Origin: Bolinopsis microptera
Lineage: Eukaryota > Ctenophora > Tentaculata > Lobata > Bolinopsidae
Length of the DNA stretch: 64,000 nucleotides
NCBI RefSeq assembly: GCF_026151205.1
Contig: NC_087082.1
Coordinates: 2,198,001-2,262,000, forward strand
Direction of reading: 5' to 3'
How positions within the stretch are numbered: the first letter of the stretch is position 1; the number at the start of each line of letters is the position of its first letter. The notes below the pieces were generated by a model. The model was not told where the DNA came from. It did not search any database and saw only the letters and a program-made list of their open reading frames with translations. This document shows positions 11,464-22,001 of the stretch, piece after piece. The position numbers and the translations under genes were made by a program.

Positions 11464-12441
11464 TAACTGGAAATAACATTGGAACTCGTTCAAAGAAATA
11501 TCGGCCCAATGTCTCATCATCTCCAGGAGCAAGACAGGAATTCAGAGGTGGATAAAGTTTAACAGCATCGTGGTAGTGCTGCTGCAAATTCCGGATGAGT
11601 CGCATCAAACAGTTGAAAATGTCTGGTACAGACGATTGAGGGAGCCTCACCTGATTAAAGAGTCTGTTTCTTCTCAATCTTTCTCTGTACAACTCATCAT
11701 TATATTCCATAACCTCAGGGATAGGACACCCATGTGCAAAACTCTCCAAGCTGCTCCATATATTTTCCATGGATGATATCATGCTTTCGTTTTGATATCG
11801 ATCTTTGAAAGTGTTGAAAAATTGTTCATTACACTTCATTCTCTCACTATATGACCAAAAAAACGGGTGTTTTAATATCTCAGTTGTGTTAGGACGTGAA
11901 CTGATAACACCACTTATGCAGGTGTCAACAAGCATATCAGCCAATATGGAGTCTCCCAGGTAATCGTAATCTAGAGGAGAATAGAATATGTCGTCACCTG
12001 GCCGGTTTAAAGTCGAGCTTATATACGAGTATCTTTTTGCTTTCTTTATAAACCTGTTTCTGTGCTCATCAGATCCAAATGGATGGATTTGCTGCTTATT
12101 TCGTCCCTCAGACAGCACATAATGTACAATACATCCATATGCAAACACGTCAATGGCTGGAGTCAACTTCATTGACCCATTAAGGACCTCTCTGGCCATC
12201 CAACCATGAGTGCCAACAGCAGCTTGTGACACAGACAATTTCTCTTTCCCATCTTTCATCTTCCTTGTAAGCTCTAACTCACAGATAACAGCTTTGTATC
12301 CATAAGTCATAACGGTTATCACTATCATCACGTACAAGTATATTCTGAGGTTTAAGATCCCTATGTAGATAGCTTTGACTGTGAATATAACGAAGACCAC
12401 AAGCTATACCGAACAAGAGATTTTTCTTGAAGCCCCAATCG
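11464..12441 (-). pseudogene. Kinase C-lobe plus KEN domain fragment, array copy 1
   Basis: Reads [11 protein letters not shown] (catalytic loop, HRD intact) in one frame. A one-base frameshift near 12290 then moves it into a long frame: VICELELT where DFG is expected (ELE instead), GWMAREV instead of [17 protein letters not shown], then a KEN-type nuclease region with [13 protein letters not shown]1/RNase L family members have R-N-x3-H at this place, so R, N and H are kept. The N-lobe and ATP-binding loop are absent. The KEN end is cut by a deletion that joins it to RPS16, creating a 452-codon chimeric frame (11042-12400). An IRE1-like or RNase L-like pseudokinase origin is inferred. Confidence 0.8.
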
Positions 12442-12861
12442 TCACAAGCCGTCATATTTGGCACGGGCACCTGGACCTCCGAATTTCTTGGGTTCGCATC
12501 TTCTGGGATCGGCCACCAACATTTACTTATCGTAATTCAGAAGGATATCTTTGATCTCTTTCTTCGATGTTTCGTCTACGAACTTTTGGTAGTAAGCTAC
12601 GAGAGATTTAGAGATGGACTGTCGGATAGCGTACACTCGGGCAGTTGCTCCACCACCTCGAACTCTGATCCTGATGTCGACACCCTCGAATCTCTTCTTT
12701 CCGAGAAGTAGGACGGGCTCCAACACTTTGTATCTGAGGGCAGAAGGTTCCAGAAGATCGATAGGTACTCCGTTTACTTTGATCATACCATTTCCTTCTT
12801 TGGTGTATGCAACTGCCGTGGCGGTCTTCTTGCGACCAAACACTTGCACTGATTTGACCAT
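12442..12861 (-). pseudogene. RPS16: RPS16 (uS9) retrocopy, array copy 2
   Basis: ATG at 12861 opens [20 protein letters not shown] and the frame continues through the S16 core to [13 protein letters not shown], then an in-frame TAA at 12523. Without that TAA the same frame goes on with LVADPRRCEPKKFGGPGARA and stops at 12442. So this is a near full-length intronless S16 with one nonsense codon and the last few residues lost. Normal S16 ends GGPGARARYQKSYR (family knowledge). Immediately 3' it runs into the kinase fragment of copy 1. A retrotransposed mRNA origin is inferred from the lack of introns. Confidence 0.88.
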
Positions 12862-12877
12862 CGTCTCTCGGCTCAAA

Positions 12878-13922
12878 TTATTTGTTATCCAAATATATTA
12901 GTATGCCGGCGCTACTATCTTCATACAATCTGGCAAACATGTATATAACTGGAAATAACATAGGAACTCTCTCAAAGAAATATCGGCCCAATGTCTCATC
13001 ATCTCCAGAAGCAAGACATGAACTCAGAGGTGGATAAAGTTTAACAGCATCGTGGTAGTGCTGCTGCAAATTCCGGATGAGTCGCATCAAACAGTTGAAA
13101 ATGTCTGGTACAGACGATTGAGGGAGCCTCACCTGATTAAAGAGTCTGTTTCTTCTCAATCTTTCTCTGTACAACTCATCATTATATTCCATAACCTCAG
13201 GGATAGGACACCCATGTGCAAAACTCTCCAAGCTGCTCCATATATTTTCCATGGATGATATCATGCTTTCGTTTTGATATCGATCTTTGAAAGTGTTGAA
13301 AAATTGTTCATTACACTTCATTCTCTCACTATATGACCAAAAAAACGGGTGTTTTAATATCTCAGTTGTGTTAGGACGTGAACTGATAACACCACTTATG
13401 CAGGTGTCAACAAGCATATCAGCCAATATGGAGTCTCCCAGGTAATCGTAATCTAGAGGAGAATAGAATATGTCGTCACCTGGCCGGTTTAAAGTCGAGC
13501 TTATATACGAGTATCTTTTTGCTTTCTTTATAAACCTGTTTCTGTGCTCATCAGATCCAAATGGATGGATTTGCTGCTTATTTCGTCCCTCAGACAGCAC
13601 ATAATGTACAATACATCCATATGCAAACACGTCAATGGCTGGAGTCAACTTCATTGACCCATTAAGGACCTCTCTGGCCATCCAACCATGAGTGCCAACA
13701 GCAGCTTGTGACACAGACAATTTCTCTTTCCCATCTTTCATCTTCCTTGTAAGCTCTAACTCACAGATAACAGCTTTGTATCCATAAGTCATAACGGTTA
13801 TCACTATCATCACGTACAAGTATATTCTGAGGTTTAAGATCCCTATGTAGATAGCTTTGACTGTGAATATAACGAAGACCACAAGCTATACCGAACAAGA
13901 GATTTTTCTTGAAGCCCCAATC
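12878..13922 (-). pseudogene. Kinase C-lobe plus KEN domain, array copy 2, intact KEN end
   Basis: Nearly identical to copy 1 at a 1482-bp offset. It has the same HRD loop (frame 13761-13952), the same one-base shift, and then an open frame 12878-13882 ending with the natural-looking C-terminus [20 protein letters not shown] and a stop. The KEN residues R, N and H ([10 protein letters not shown]) are present; DFG is ELE and APE is ARE, indicating an inactive kinase module of the IRE1/RNase L type. There is no N-lobe and no promoter of its own is evident. The S16 ATG of copy 2 lies about 17 bases after the KEN stop. Confidence 0.82.
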
Positions 13923-13923
13923 G

Positions 13924-14343
13924 TCACAAGCTGTCATATTTGGCACGGGCACCTGGACCTCCGAATTTCTTGGGTTCGCATCTTCTGGGATCGGCCACCA
14001 ACATTTACTTATCGTAATTCAGAAGGATATCTTTGATCTCTTTCTTCGATGTTTCGTCTACGAACTTTTGGTAGTAAGCTACGAGAGATTTAGAGATGGA
14101 CTGTCGGATAGCGTACACTCGGGCAGTTGCTCCACCACCTCGAACTCTGATCCTGATGTCGACACCCTCGAATCTCTTCTTTCCGAGAAGTAGGACGGGC
14201 TCCAACACTTTGTATCTGAGGGCAGAAGGTTCCAGAAGATCGATAGGTACTCCGTTTACTTTGATCATACCATTTCCTTCTTTGGTGTATGCAACTGCCG
14301 TGGCGGTCTTCTTGCGACCAAACACTTGCACTGATTTGACCAT
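13924..14343 (-). pseudogene. RPS16: RPS16 (uS9) retrocopy, array copy 3
   Basis: Sequence essentially the same as copy 2, offset by 1482 bp: ATG at 14343, the S16 core, an in-frame TAA at 14005, and readable homology to 13924 where it runs into kinase copy 2. Sharing the same nonsense codon shows that the TAA predates the duplication, or that the repeat is an assembly duplication. Confidence 0.86.
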
Positions 14344-14359
14344 CGTCTCTCGGCTCAAA

Positions 14360-14986
14360 TTATTTGTTATCCAAATATATTAGTATGCCGGCGCTACTAT
14401 CTTCATACAATCTGGCAAACATGTATATAACTGGAAATAACATAGGAACTCTCTCAAAGAAATATCGGCCCAATGTCTCATCATCTCCAGAAGCAAGACA
14501 TGAATTCAGAGGTGGATGAAATTTTACAGCGTCGTGGTAGTGCTGCTGCAAATTGCGGATAAGTCGGATCAAACAGTTGAAAATTTCTGATGAAGCCGAA
14601 ATAGAAAATCTTTTTCTTTTTCTTTTGAGTCTTTCTCTGTACAAATCATGATATTTCAAAACCTCAGGGATAGGACACCCATGTGCAAAACTCTCCAAGC
14701 TACTCCATATATTTTCCATGGATGATATCATGCTTTCGCTTTGATATCGATCTTTGAAAGTGTTGAAAAATTGTTCATTACACTTCATTCTCTCACTATA
14801 TGACCAGAAAAACGGATGTTTCAATTTCTCAGCGGTGGGAGGACGGGCAATGATAACACCACTAATGCAGGTATTCACAAGCATGTCAGCCAATATGGAG
14901 TCTCCCAGGTGATCGTAATCTAGAGAAGAATAGAACATGCCGTCATGTGGCCGATTTAAAGTCGAGCTTATATACGAGTATTTTCT
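14360..14986 (-). pseudogene. KEN-domain fragment, array copy 3, 5'-truncated and diverged
   Basis: Open frame from [12 protein letters not shown] to the shared C-terminus. Against copies 1 and 2 it differs at many residues (for example LKHPFFWS kept, but RKRKRFSISAS replaces [17 protein letters not shown] and SLDYDHLGD replaces PLDYDYLGD). The homology stops sharply near 14986 in unrelated AT-rich DNA, so the HRD region is missing. It is the oldest or a paralogous member of the array. Confidence 0.8.
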
Positions 14987-15249
14987 CAATCAACGAAATA
15001 TAACACTGATAAAATTTGACAATTGAACAATTCATCGAATAAATAATCTGAAATAATTGAAGAAAAATAAACGAAATTTATAACGTTGAATAAATGAATT
15101 ATAAATGCCCTTCTTAAAAGGATCTACTGCTAAAATTATGTCCCACTCAAGTTTACAATTCACGATGATTGCTTTTGAGATTCATTAGAGTGGAGAGTTG
15201 CAGCTGATAGATCTTCCGTCTTACTTCAATGGTTTTCTCCGGAGAATTG

Positions 15250-15337
15250 CATTGACATAATCATCAGATTTAGGGGTTTTACCGGTCCCTGAGATTGGTT
15301 TAGCACTGCTTCCTAGCGCACTTTCTATAACAGCTAA
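15250..15337 (-). pseudogene. Duplicate of Tudor exon, cut by the assembly gap
   Basis: 88 bases match part of Tudor exon 9591-9736 (encoding LAVIESALGSSAKPISGTGK and onward to SDDYV) with about one difference. Downstream of SDDYV the sequence is unrelated and reaches a stop. The other side runs straight into the N gap. It could be a second Tudor locus, a partial duplication or an overlapping contig end. Confidence 0.8.
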
Positions 15338-15437
15338 NNNNNNNNNNNNNNNNNNNNNNNNNNNNNNNNNNNNNNNNNNNNNNNNNNNNNNNNNNNNNNN
15401 NNNNNNNNNNNNNNNNNNNNNNNNNNNNNNNNNNNNN
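15338..15437. other. Assembly gap (100 N)
   Basis: Exactly 100 N, the usual placeholder for a join of unknown size. Open frames counted across it are meaningless. Confidence 0.99.
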
Positions 15438-16243
15438 CAATGATGTGTTATTGTTTACTTGTTCTGTTCTAGATGTACATAAACAATTGCTCAACATGTA
15501 CTCATGTTATTTGTTTACATTACCACTCATCTCCACCCAAGAAGAACATGATATTTAGTGTGGTGTGTTCTATCTGAGTTTAGCACAGTTTGTCTGTGTG
15601 TGTTTGTATGTGTTTATTTGTATACATGTATGTTTAATGTGTATGTGCATAATATTATGTCTATGTGTTTACTGTTTATGTGTTTATGATTATGAATGTG
15701 TGTAAGAATGTATGTAAAATCGCGAGGCCCCATCCTTGTAATGATAATATAATGTGTATGTGTCTTCTAGTATTCTTCCTATAACGGCTAACCGCTACAG
15801 GCTACACTAGACTCATTTTGCTGCTCATTCTTCGATGCGGGCTCAAATTCTTTCATGGACGAAAATGTCGTGTCTTATTATACACAGTATGAGTTATGTA
15901 GGTATTGATCATTCAATCGCGATCAAATTATAAATAAAGAATTTACGTTAAAATGTATTTAAAATATATCCAAAGGAATTTCCATGTCCTCGAATCAAAT
16001 TTTCCTTAAATACGCCCAAATCTCAATTCCAATAAATACAATATTGTCTGTAATATCGTGCACTGTGATAATTTAACAAGCAAGCATGTGATTACAACTG
16101 GTAGTTCATCTCACGATCCTACTTAATATTAAATATTTAACAATTGAATCTGAAGAGAACGATATATTATTAATAATACGTTATGCAGATAGTTTATTAA
16201 ATTATTAAGAAATGTAGTATGCCATGAGAAGGTTCGTTCCCTT
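15438..16243. other. AT-rich non-coding DNA
   Basis: No exon is supportable. 15580-15730 is TG-rich degenerate low-complexity sequence. Confidence 0.5.
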
Positions 16244-19200
16244 TTTTTTAATCAATAAACTTTCAAATTGTTATTGAACTGTCCAGAGGTACTTAATTAA
16301 ATGGGTTTTAAACACGGATGGCCTTGAGATTTCCCTTAATTCATAAGGGAGTTTATTCCAAAGAATGTGTGCTCTGTAAAAGTAAGACTTAGATATGCCT
16401 GAACATCTGGTCTGGCTTGACGTAAGGTTTTGTGGAACTTGAGGAGAAATGTCAGATGTGATCGCCTTAACCTACTTCCCATGAAACGTCGTAAGTAAGG
16501 TGGAAATGTCACAACTGACATGTCATAAAAAATATTATGAAAATATAATATATCCTTGTAATCAAACCTTACCGAGAGTGGAAGGATATTTAGTTCCTTA
16601 CACGCTATGAAATACCTTTTTTTGTCCCTAAGGCTCAAGTAAATATCATTAAGGATCCACTTGATACCTCTTTTTTGTATCGATTCAAGTTTCTCCACCG
16701 AGGTTTCTGAATGAGGCCGCCAGACAATTGTGCAGTGTTCGAAATGACTTCTAACCTGAGATAGATAGAAGGCCCGACGTTTTTTAGTGTTCTTGGTGAA
16801 GTAACATGTTCTTTTTAGAAGGCCTAACCTCTGACTAGCCTTAGAGTATATCATATCACAGTGATGTGACCAATCTAACTTACTATTGATATGTACTCCA
16901 AGATCTTTTTCAATGTCTGTGTATTCGATAGCCGTTTCATTCATTGAGTACACAAAATTAACACTACGATTCATAGAATATGCTCGGGTAATAGAAAGAA
17001 CGTGACTTTTTGAAGGGTGAAACACCATCTTATTATGATGTGCCCAATTTTGAAGACTGTTAATATCCCGCTGGAGCAGCCAATGGTCATCCTGAGACGT
17101 GATTCTACGCCATAGTTTTGTATCATCAGCATACATGGTTATATTTGTTTCCGGTGACAAATCATCTGTAATGTCATTAAGAAATAGTATAAATAAAGTA
17201 GGCCCTAAAATTGAGCCCTGGGGGACACCTGATCTAACCTGACAGGGAGCAGACATTTTATTTCCAATGACAACCCTTTGGTATCTGTTTTCAAGGTAGC
17301 ACTTGAAGAATCTCAGTAGAGATGCATCAATGTTATATTGTTCTTTGAGCTTCAACAGAATTATGTCGTGGTTGACAGAATCAAAAGCTTTTTGGAAATC
17401 AAAGTATATTATGTCAGTGCGAACATTGTCATTGAGAGATAGGGCTAAGCTGTCACAGAAATTTACTAGCTGAGTTGTACATGATTTCCTACTCATGAAA
17501 CCATGTTGACGTTGATCAATAAGATGTTCACATCGATTGAGCAATTCATCCCGGATTACTTTTTCGTAAACTTTCATAATAATGCTTGTCAGAGAAATTG
17601 GCCTATAGTTGTTAACTTCAATTTTAGAGCCTTTTTTATGAACTGGAACAACGTTTGCCATTTTCCAATCTGCTGGAATACATCCAGTTTTATAAGAAGC
17701 TTCAAAAAGGATAGCAAGAGGCTTAGACAGGCTCACTGAACAGTACTTTAAAATTCTTCCATGGATATTGTCGGCCCCTTGCGCTTTACTTGGATCAATA
17801 TTTTCAAGTAAACCTTTGATTTTACAAGTGTCGAAATTGACCTGAAAATCACGGTCACTGGAAAAGTCGATATCTATATCATAATCACTACCCTCTGTAA
17901 ACTGTTCGTTAAAATATTTATTGAATAACTCACACTGTCCTTGCGGATCGGACCGTAGGCAACCATTGTAGCTGACTGTTTCAGGAATGCGATTAGAGTT
18001 TGATTTAGATTTCACAAAAGACCAGAACTTTTTGTTAATGAGATTTCTGTTATCATCATCTTCAAAGTTTGCGTCCAATTTTGCATCAACGAGATTTTTA
18101 AAATCCCTCCTAGCTTTGGAAAATTTTAAATATTTTTTTGGATTAGAAGACTGTTTCCATTCGTCATGTAGTCGCTCCTTTTTTCTACATAAATCAAAGA
18201 CATCTGAGTCAAACCATGGGGGTTGAAATTCATCGGAGACAGATATCTTAGGAATATGTGAATTACAATGAGAAGTGAAAATAGTATTGAAAACTGACCA
18301 GGCCTCTTCGACTGGTTTACCACTAAGTAGATGTTCCCAGTTTTCAGAATTCAGTGCATTATTTAAATTGGTCCAATTGGCCCTTTTGAAGCTATAGATT
18401 TTTCGTTTGGTAGACTTTTTCTTTCTAGCGTTAAGTCTTATGTCAAATCTTATCGCATAGTGATCCGACCCACAAATACCATGTTTACTGTCAACAATTA
18501 ATTCTGATATAATTTCTGGCTTATCCGTCAAAACTACATCTAGAACATTTCCCCTGTAATGTGTAGGGTCTGTTACCAGCTGCTGTAAAGATAAATCATT
18601 AAACGTATCAATGAATGCTTGTTCAATAGGAACAGAGGAGGAGCCCTCATCCCATCTGACCTGGGGCATATTCAAATCACCAACCAAGGTAATGCTCTGT
18701 ACTCTTCTACGCCTACGGATGTTATGTAGGTATTGCTTGACTCTATCATGGTTATCATTGCCAAGTGTGCCAACTCTGTAGAACGAGCTTAATATGGATT
18801 TTCTTCCTAACTTGTCAGAAAGCTCAATACTCAAAATCTCGGCTCTACATTTGACAGGAATGATTTTAGATTCTATGTCAAGACAATGTTTTATGGCAAT
18901 AAGGACACCACCCCCATTTACTCTGAATTTCCGACTATTCTGGGGGTCCGGGGGATGAGTAAAGCTAGAACGGTCAAGTCTAAATACTTTGTAATCAGCT
19001 GTCGAGATGATTTCACTATCATGGATATTGTCCTTTAACCATGTTTCATTATAAACTACAATATCTGGTTTATTGATATAAATAAAATGGTTTAGTTCGT
19101 GAATTTTTGTAGAGTGGAGAGTGGGATTTGCATCTCCAAGTTCACCAAAAGGGATCAAGCCCTGAACGTTACAATAAAAAACTGAGCAGTTTCCCGGGGG

Positions 19201-19800
19201 TCCTGGATTTTTCATGCTAGGGTTACAAATAAAGATAAGGAGAAAGTTTATGAGTAGTATCCAAAGGTAAAGTGATGCAGTTATATTTTGTAGATATGGG
19301 ATTAAGCCTCGTTTGGAATTGTATTTAACAAACAACGTATGTAGTGTTTTACCTCTAATAGATAAGCTACTCATTGTACGTCTAATTGCAATACCAAAGA
19401 TAACAAGGTAGAAATTGCAAAGTAAATTACCAAGACTGTTAATATTTAGTAGGAGTGGAGATTTAATAAGCTGTATCAGTTTAGCAGGGTTTGTAGGTGG
19501 GTTTTCCAAAATACAGGTGGTAAAACAGAGTAACATAACAAGGACGAAATAATAGTACATAAAAGCAAGACATATGTGATGTGGTTTGAATGAGTTTTGA
19601 ACGGGTGTGGAGTGTATTACTGAATTCTTTGTTCTCTTCTTGTTTGAGTGGCTATTATTAAAGTAGCCAATACGTTTTCTATATGTTTCTAACTCAATCA
19701 TGTGAAATCTAACAATAAAACGATAAAACGACCGACTGTGGAGCAATAATTCCCTTTACGGTGTGTAATTTGTACTTGTATTATTGTCCGTGTCCAGTTT
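16244..19800 (-). mobile_element. CR1-like non-LTR retrotransposon, apparently full-length ORF2
   Basis: One long open frame (16336-19746) encodes endonuclease plus reverse transcriptase. After the stop a short 3' UTR ends near a poly-A-like tract (seen as the T run at 16244-16252 on plus). No ORF1 was found. The 5' boundary near 19800 is approximate. It lies in the same orientation as the genes around it, in the assembled span between the two parts of ADH5. Confidence 0.88.
16336..19746 (-). CDS. LINE endonuclease/reverse transcriptase, 1136 aa, intact
   Basis: N-terminal about 180 residues hold three hydrophobic segments (about 59-79, 98-120, 159-174) and the motif NPSMKNPGPP. An NPGP at this place recalls the 2A-like peptides of some non-LTR elements, but the DxE part is missing. 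The apurinic endonuclease domain spans about 190-435, with NETWL (233-237), GDLN (356-359) and GSDHYAIRF (426-434). The reverse transcriptase spans about 695-880, with YRPISLTS, FDFQKAFDSVNH (782-793), SGVPQGSILGP and MYADD (871-875). A C-terminal region of about 250 residues follows. The domain order and motifs are those of the CR1/L2/jockey group; CR1-like is my best call. No stop or frameshift interrupts it, so the copy is young. Domain positions are counted by hand. Confidence 0.93.
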   Translation of the reverse strand: MLHSRSFYRFIVRFHMIELETYRKRIGYFNNSHSNKKRTKNSVIHSTPVQNSFKPHHICLAFMYYYFVLVMLLCFTTCILENPPTNPAKLIQLIKSPLLLNINSLGNLLCNFYLVIFGIAIRRTMSSLSIRGKTLHTLFVKYNSKRGLIPYLQNITASLYLWILLINFLLIFICNPSMKNPGPPGNCSVFYCNVQGLIPFGELGDANPTLHSTKIHELNHFIYINKPDIVVYNETWLKDNIHDSEIISTADYKVFRLDRSSFTHPPDPQNSRKFRVNGGGVLIAIKHCLDIESKIIPVKCRAEILSIELSDKLGRKSILSSFYRVGTLGNDNHDRVKQYLHNIRRRRRVQSITLVGDLNMPQVRWDEGSSSVPIEQAFIDTFNDLSLQQLVTDPTHYRGNVLDVVLTDKPEIISELIVDSKHGICGSDHYAIRFDIRLNARKKKSTKRKIYSFKRANWTNLNNALNSENWEHLLSGKPVEEAWSVFNTIFTSHCNSHIPKISVSDEFQPPWFDSDVFDLCRKKERLHDEWKQSSNPKKYLKFSKARRDFKNLVDAKLDANFEDDDNRNLINKKFWSFVKSKSNSNRIPETVSYNGCLRSDPQGQCELFNKYFNEQFTEGSDYDIDIDFSSDRDFQVNFDTCKIKGLLENIDPSKAQGADNIHGRILKYCSVSLSKPLAILFEASYKTGCIPADWKMANVVPVHKKGSKIEVNNYRPISLTSIIMKVYEKVIRDELLNRCEHLIDQRQHGFMSRKSCTTQLVNFCDSLALSLNDNVRTDIIYFDFQKAFDSVNHDIILLKLKEQYNIDASLLRFFKCYLENRYQRVVIGNKMSAPCQVRSGVPQGSILGPTLFILFLNDITDDLSPETNITMYADDTKLWRRITSQDDHWLLQRDINSLQNWAHHNKMVFHPSKSHVLSITRAYSMNRSVNFVYSMNETAIEYTDIEKDLGVHINSKLDWSHHCDMIYSKASQRLGLLKRTCYFTKNTKKRRAFYLSQVRSHFEHCTIVWRPHSETSVEKLESIQKRGIKWILNDIYLSLRDKKRYFIACKELNILPLSVRFDYKDILYFHNIFYDMSVVTFPPYLRRFMGSRLRRSHLTFLLKFHKTLRQARPDVQAYLSLTFTEHTFFGINSLMN

Positions 19801-20464
19801 GTTTGCGTGATCAACGCCCGTCCGTGATTAGTTATACTATCATAATCAGTTATGTGATATAATCACGTAACTGTAGAATTCATTTTCATCTATTTAAATT
19901 GAGAAAATAAGCAATATTCTGAGAAACGGAGATAACTCGTCTTAGATTAGATAAGATGTGATCAGCCAATCAGCTCATTCGAAGAGTGATGGACATAGAT
20001 GCTGGACTAATATTGAGGCTCATGATGAATTAAAATTATACGTGATATTATTTAGGTATAACTTAGGCTGAAATTTGTTCGAATTTAGTTTACAGGTTAT
20101 TATGGTGGATTTATAAGGTGACCATTTCCGCAGTTTGTTCTGTCAGCTACATGCTTGTTTAGTCGGTCTTGTTCTGTTCTTGAGTGAAATTGTTAAGTAG
20201 TGCAGCAATTCTATCATAAAGATTAATCACTTAACACGAAAAGAAAACTGACATAATAAATTTCTATACTGGCGCCGCAGGGGCAGATATCCTCTCTTTA
20301 GTCCTAGAGAAAGTAGAATGCAGTGAACCCAACACTCAGATAGCACGGATTGACCAGACAAATTAAAGTGTTTAATTGTTGGCAGAATACCAAATCTTTC
20401 GTCATTCCTGTCCACGTAGATAAATACTTCAAGACACAAAACTGAAATGGTCACCGACCATTTG

Positions 20465-21562
20465 CGCCTTATTTCCCACATTTACATACATAAGGTCTGA
20501 ACTCTGAAGTGATGCACGAAAGCATCGTCCCAGTACCCACGTACACGGTGCATTCCACCTACATCCTGGTCCCCAAGCTTCCTCCTCACTTCCTCCTTGC
20601 CACTGTTATCCAGCTGTCTCGGTCCCTATGGTATATATCTCCTTGTAAGTTTACCAGCGGAACAATTTACCAAGTTCTAAAGATTTGTCACCCCTGTATC
20701 TATCATATCTGATATCATATCCTTTAGCCCAATAAAAGAAGAGATCTTCCGTCCCTTTATGAGCAGCACAGAGTATGGATATCTAGAAATTACGGAATAA
20801 AGAATAACATTTTACCTGGCTTCCTTCAGTAGTGGTAGTAGTAGTAGCCACTCTTCAGGGTGGCCTTGAACTATAAATATCTAGAAATGGAGCAATGTGA
20901 CTTTCTTCAAGATGGTCCTAAAACTACAAAAGGTTGAGAGTAGAGAAACTGATTAATTTACCCTACTAAATGCACTGTAGTAACTATTTACTGTAATAAA
21001 CAGCCGAGACGTGATGAAATTTAGTTAATTCAATCCAATGCCACCCTGATAGTTGGTTAAACTTAAGAAAATAGTTCAACAAGTCATTTTACCAGACAGC
21101 ATCACATAATTTTAAATTAAACTTGCTCCACAACAAAGGCCTGGTACGTGCTTTAACCCCAGCCGATGACTCAGCTATACTTTGTGCCAATAAAACTCAT
21201 TGCTTCCCCGATTTCTAGTACAATTTTTGGTTGTTCTGGTGCAACTCCAAAAGTTTTTGAATCTTCGGATTGCTTTTCGAGTATTTTCTCAAGCTGAACT
21301 GAAGATACATTTACTTGGTTTTGTCATAACTTGGAATAAACCTTATGAGATGAGATGAAAATATATGATAAATCTAAAAGTCAGTTAATGTAATTTAATG
21401 ATAGCAACATTTGTCCGAAAGCTATGGCAACAAATCATACAGTGGATGACTGAATCGATATTTCTGAACTAAGAGAATGCCATAATTATTGTAGAGAAAG
21501 AAATCTAGGCACCTGCAGCCGCGAGTGCCATGAGCCAAATCAGAGATTTCAACATCTTCGGG
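20465..21562 (-). other. Candidate exons, unproven
   Basis: At about 21524-21562 a minus-strand ATG opens MLKSLIWLMALAAAG, a signal-peptide-like stretch followed by a possible GT donor. At about 20465-20630 a minus frame reads RQLDNSGKEEVRRKLGDQDV and on to a stop after an acceptor-like CATAG. The link between them is a guess and the plus strand is also open here. No family recognised. Confidence 0.25.
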
Positions 21563-21705
21563 CGTAACAAGCGGAGAAACAGCCAGAAATGAGGAGGCTC
21601 GTCGCCTCTTGCTAAACATCAATAAACTGTATATTTCTGTCTCAGTTTACTGTTTAGAGATTGAGAAAACACACTTGATCCACTATAATATTATCTAGTG
21701 TATGT

Positions 21706-21993
21706 CAGTGGCGTAACGTTGCCTGTTGGCGCCCCCCTGCCGAAAAGGCGCCCCCCTGTTGGCGCCCCCGCCCCTTTTGGTGCCCCTCCCTAAAATTGAA
21801 TAAATTAAGTGATTTTAGAGGATACGCCGGTAAAATCTCTAAAAAAGTGTGTATCTAGAGCAAAACGCGCAGTTTTGCTAGTACTTTAGTTAAGTTTTCG
21901 AAATTGTCCCACATTCAAAAGACGATTTGGCGCCCCCCTTAGACGGCGCCCCCCTGCACAGCGGGGTCAGCAGGGCCCTTCGTTACGCCACTG
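21706..21993. mobile_element. hAT-type MITE with 8-bp target duplication
   Basis: 288 bp bounded by inverted repeats CAGTGGCGTAACG and CGTTACGCCACTG. It is flanked by perfect 8-bp direct repeats GTGTATGT (21698-21705 and 21994-22001). The interior has GGCGCCCCCC-type repeats near both ends and no coding frame. Eight-base duplications and CAG...CTG ends are typical of hAT transposons, so a non-autonomous hAT element is well supported. Confidence 0.93.
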
Positions 21994-22001
21994 GTGTATG
22001 T

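Larger units (their letters stand above)
11464..14343 (-). repeat. Tandem duplication, 1482-bp period (RPS16 plus kinase/KEN)
   Basis: Positions in 11570-12861 recur at +1482 bp with only a few base differences. The unit is one RPS16 retrocopy plus one kinase/KEN fragment. A third, partial unit adds RPS16 plus a diverged KEN. Very high identity means a recent duplication or an assembly artefact. Confidence 0.9.

Noticed and set aside
11201-14383. Plus-strand frames opposite the RPS16 and KEN copies
   Set aside because: They are antisense shadows of clear minus-strand homology.
15300-15497. Frame across the first N gap
   Set aside because: The translation includes the 100-N placeholder, so it has no meaning.
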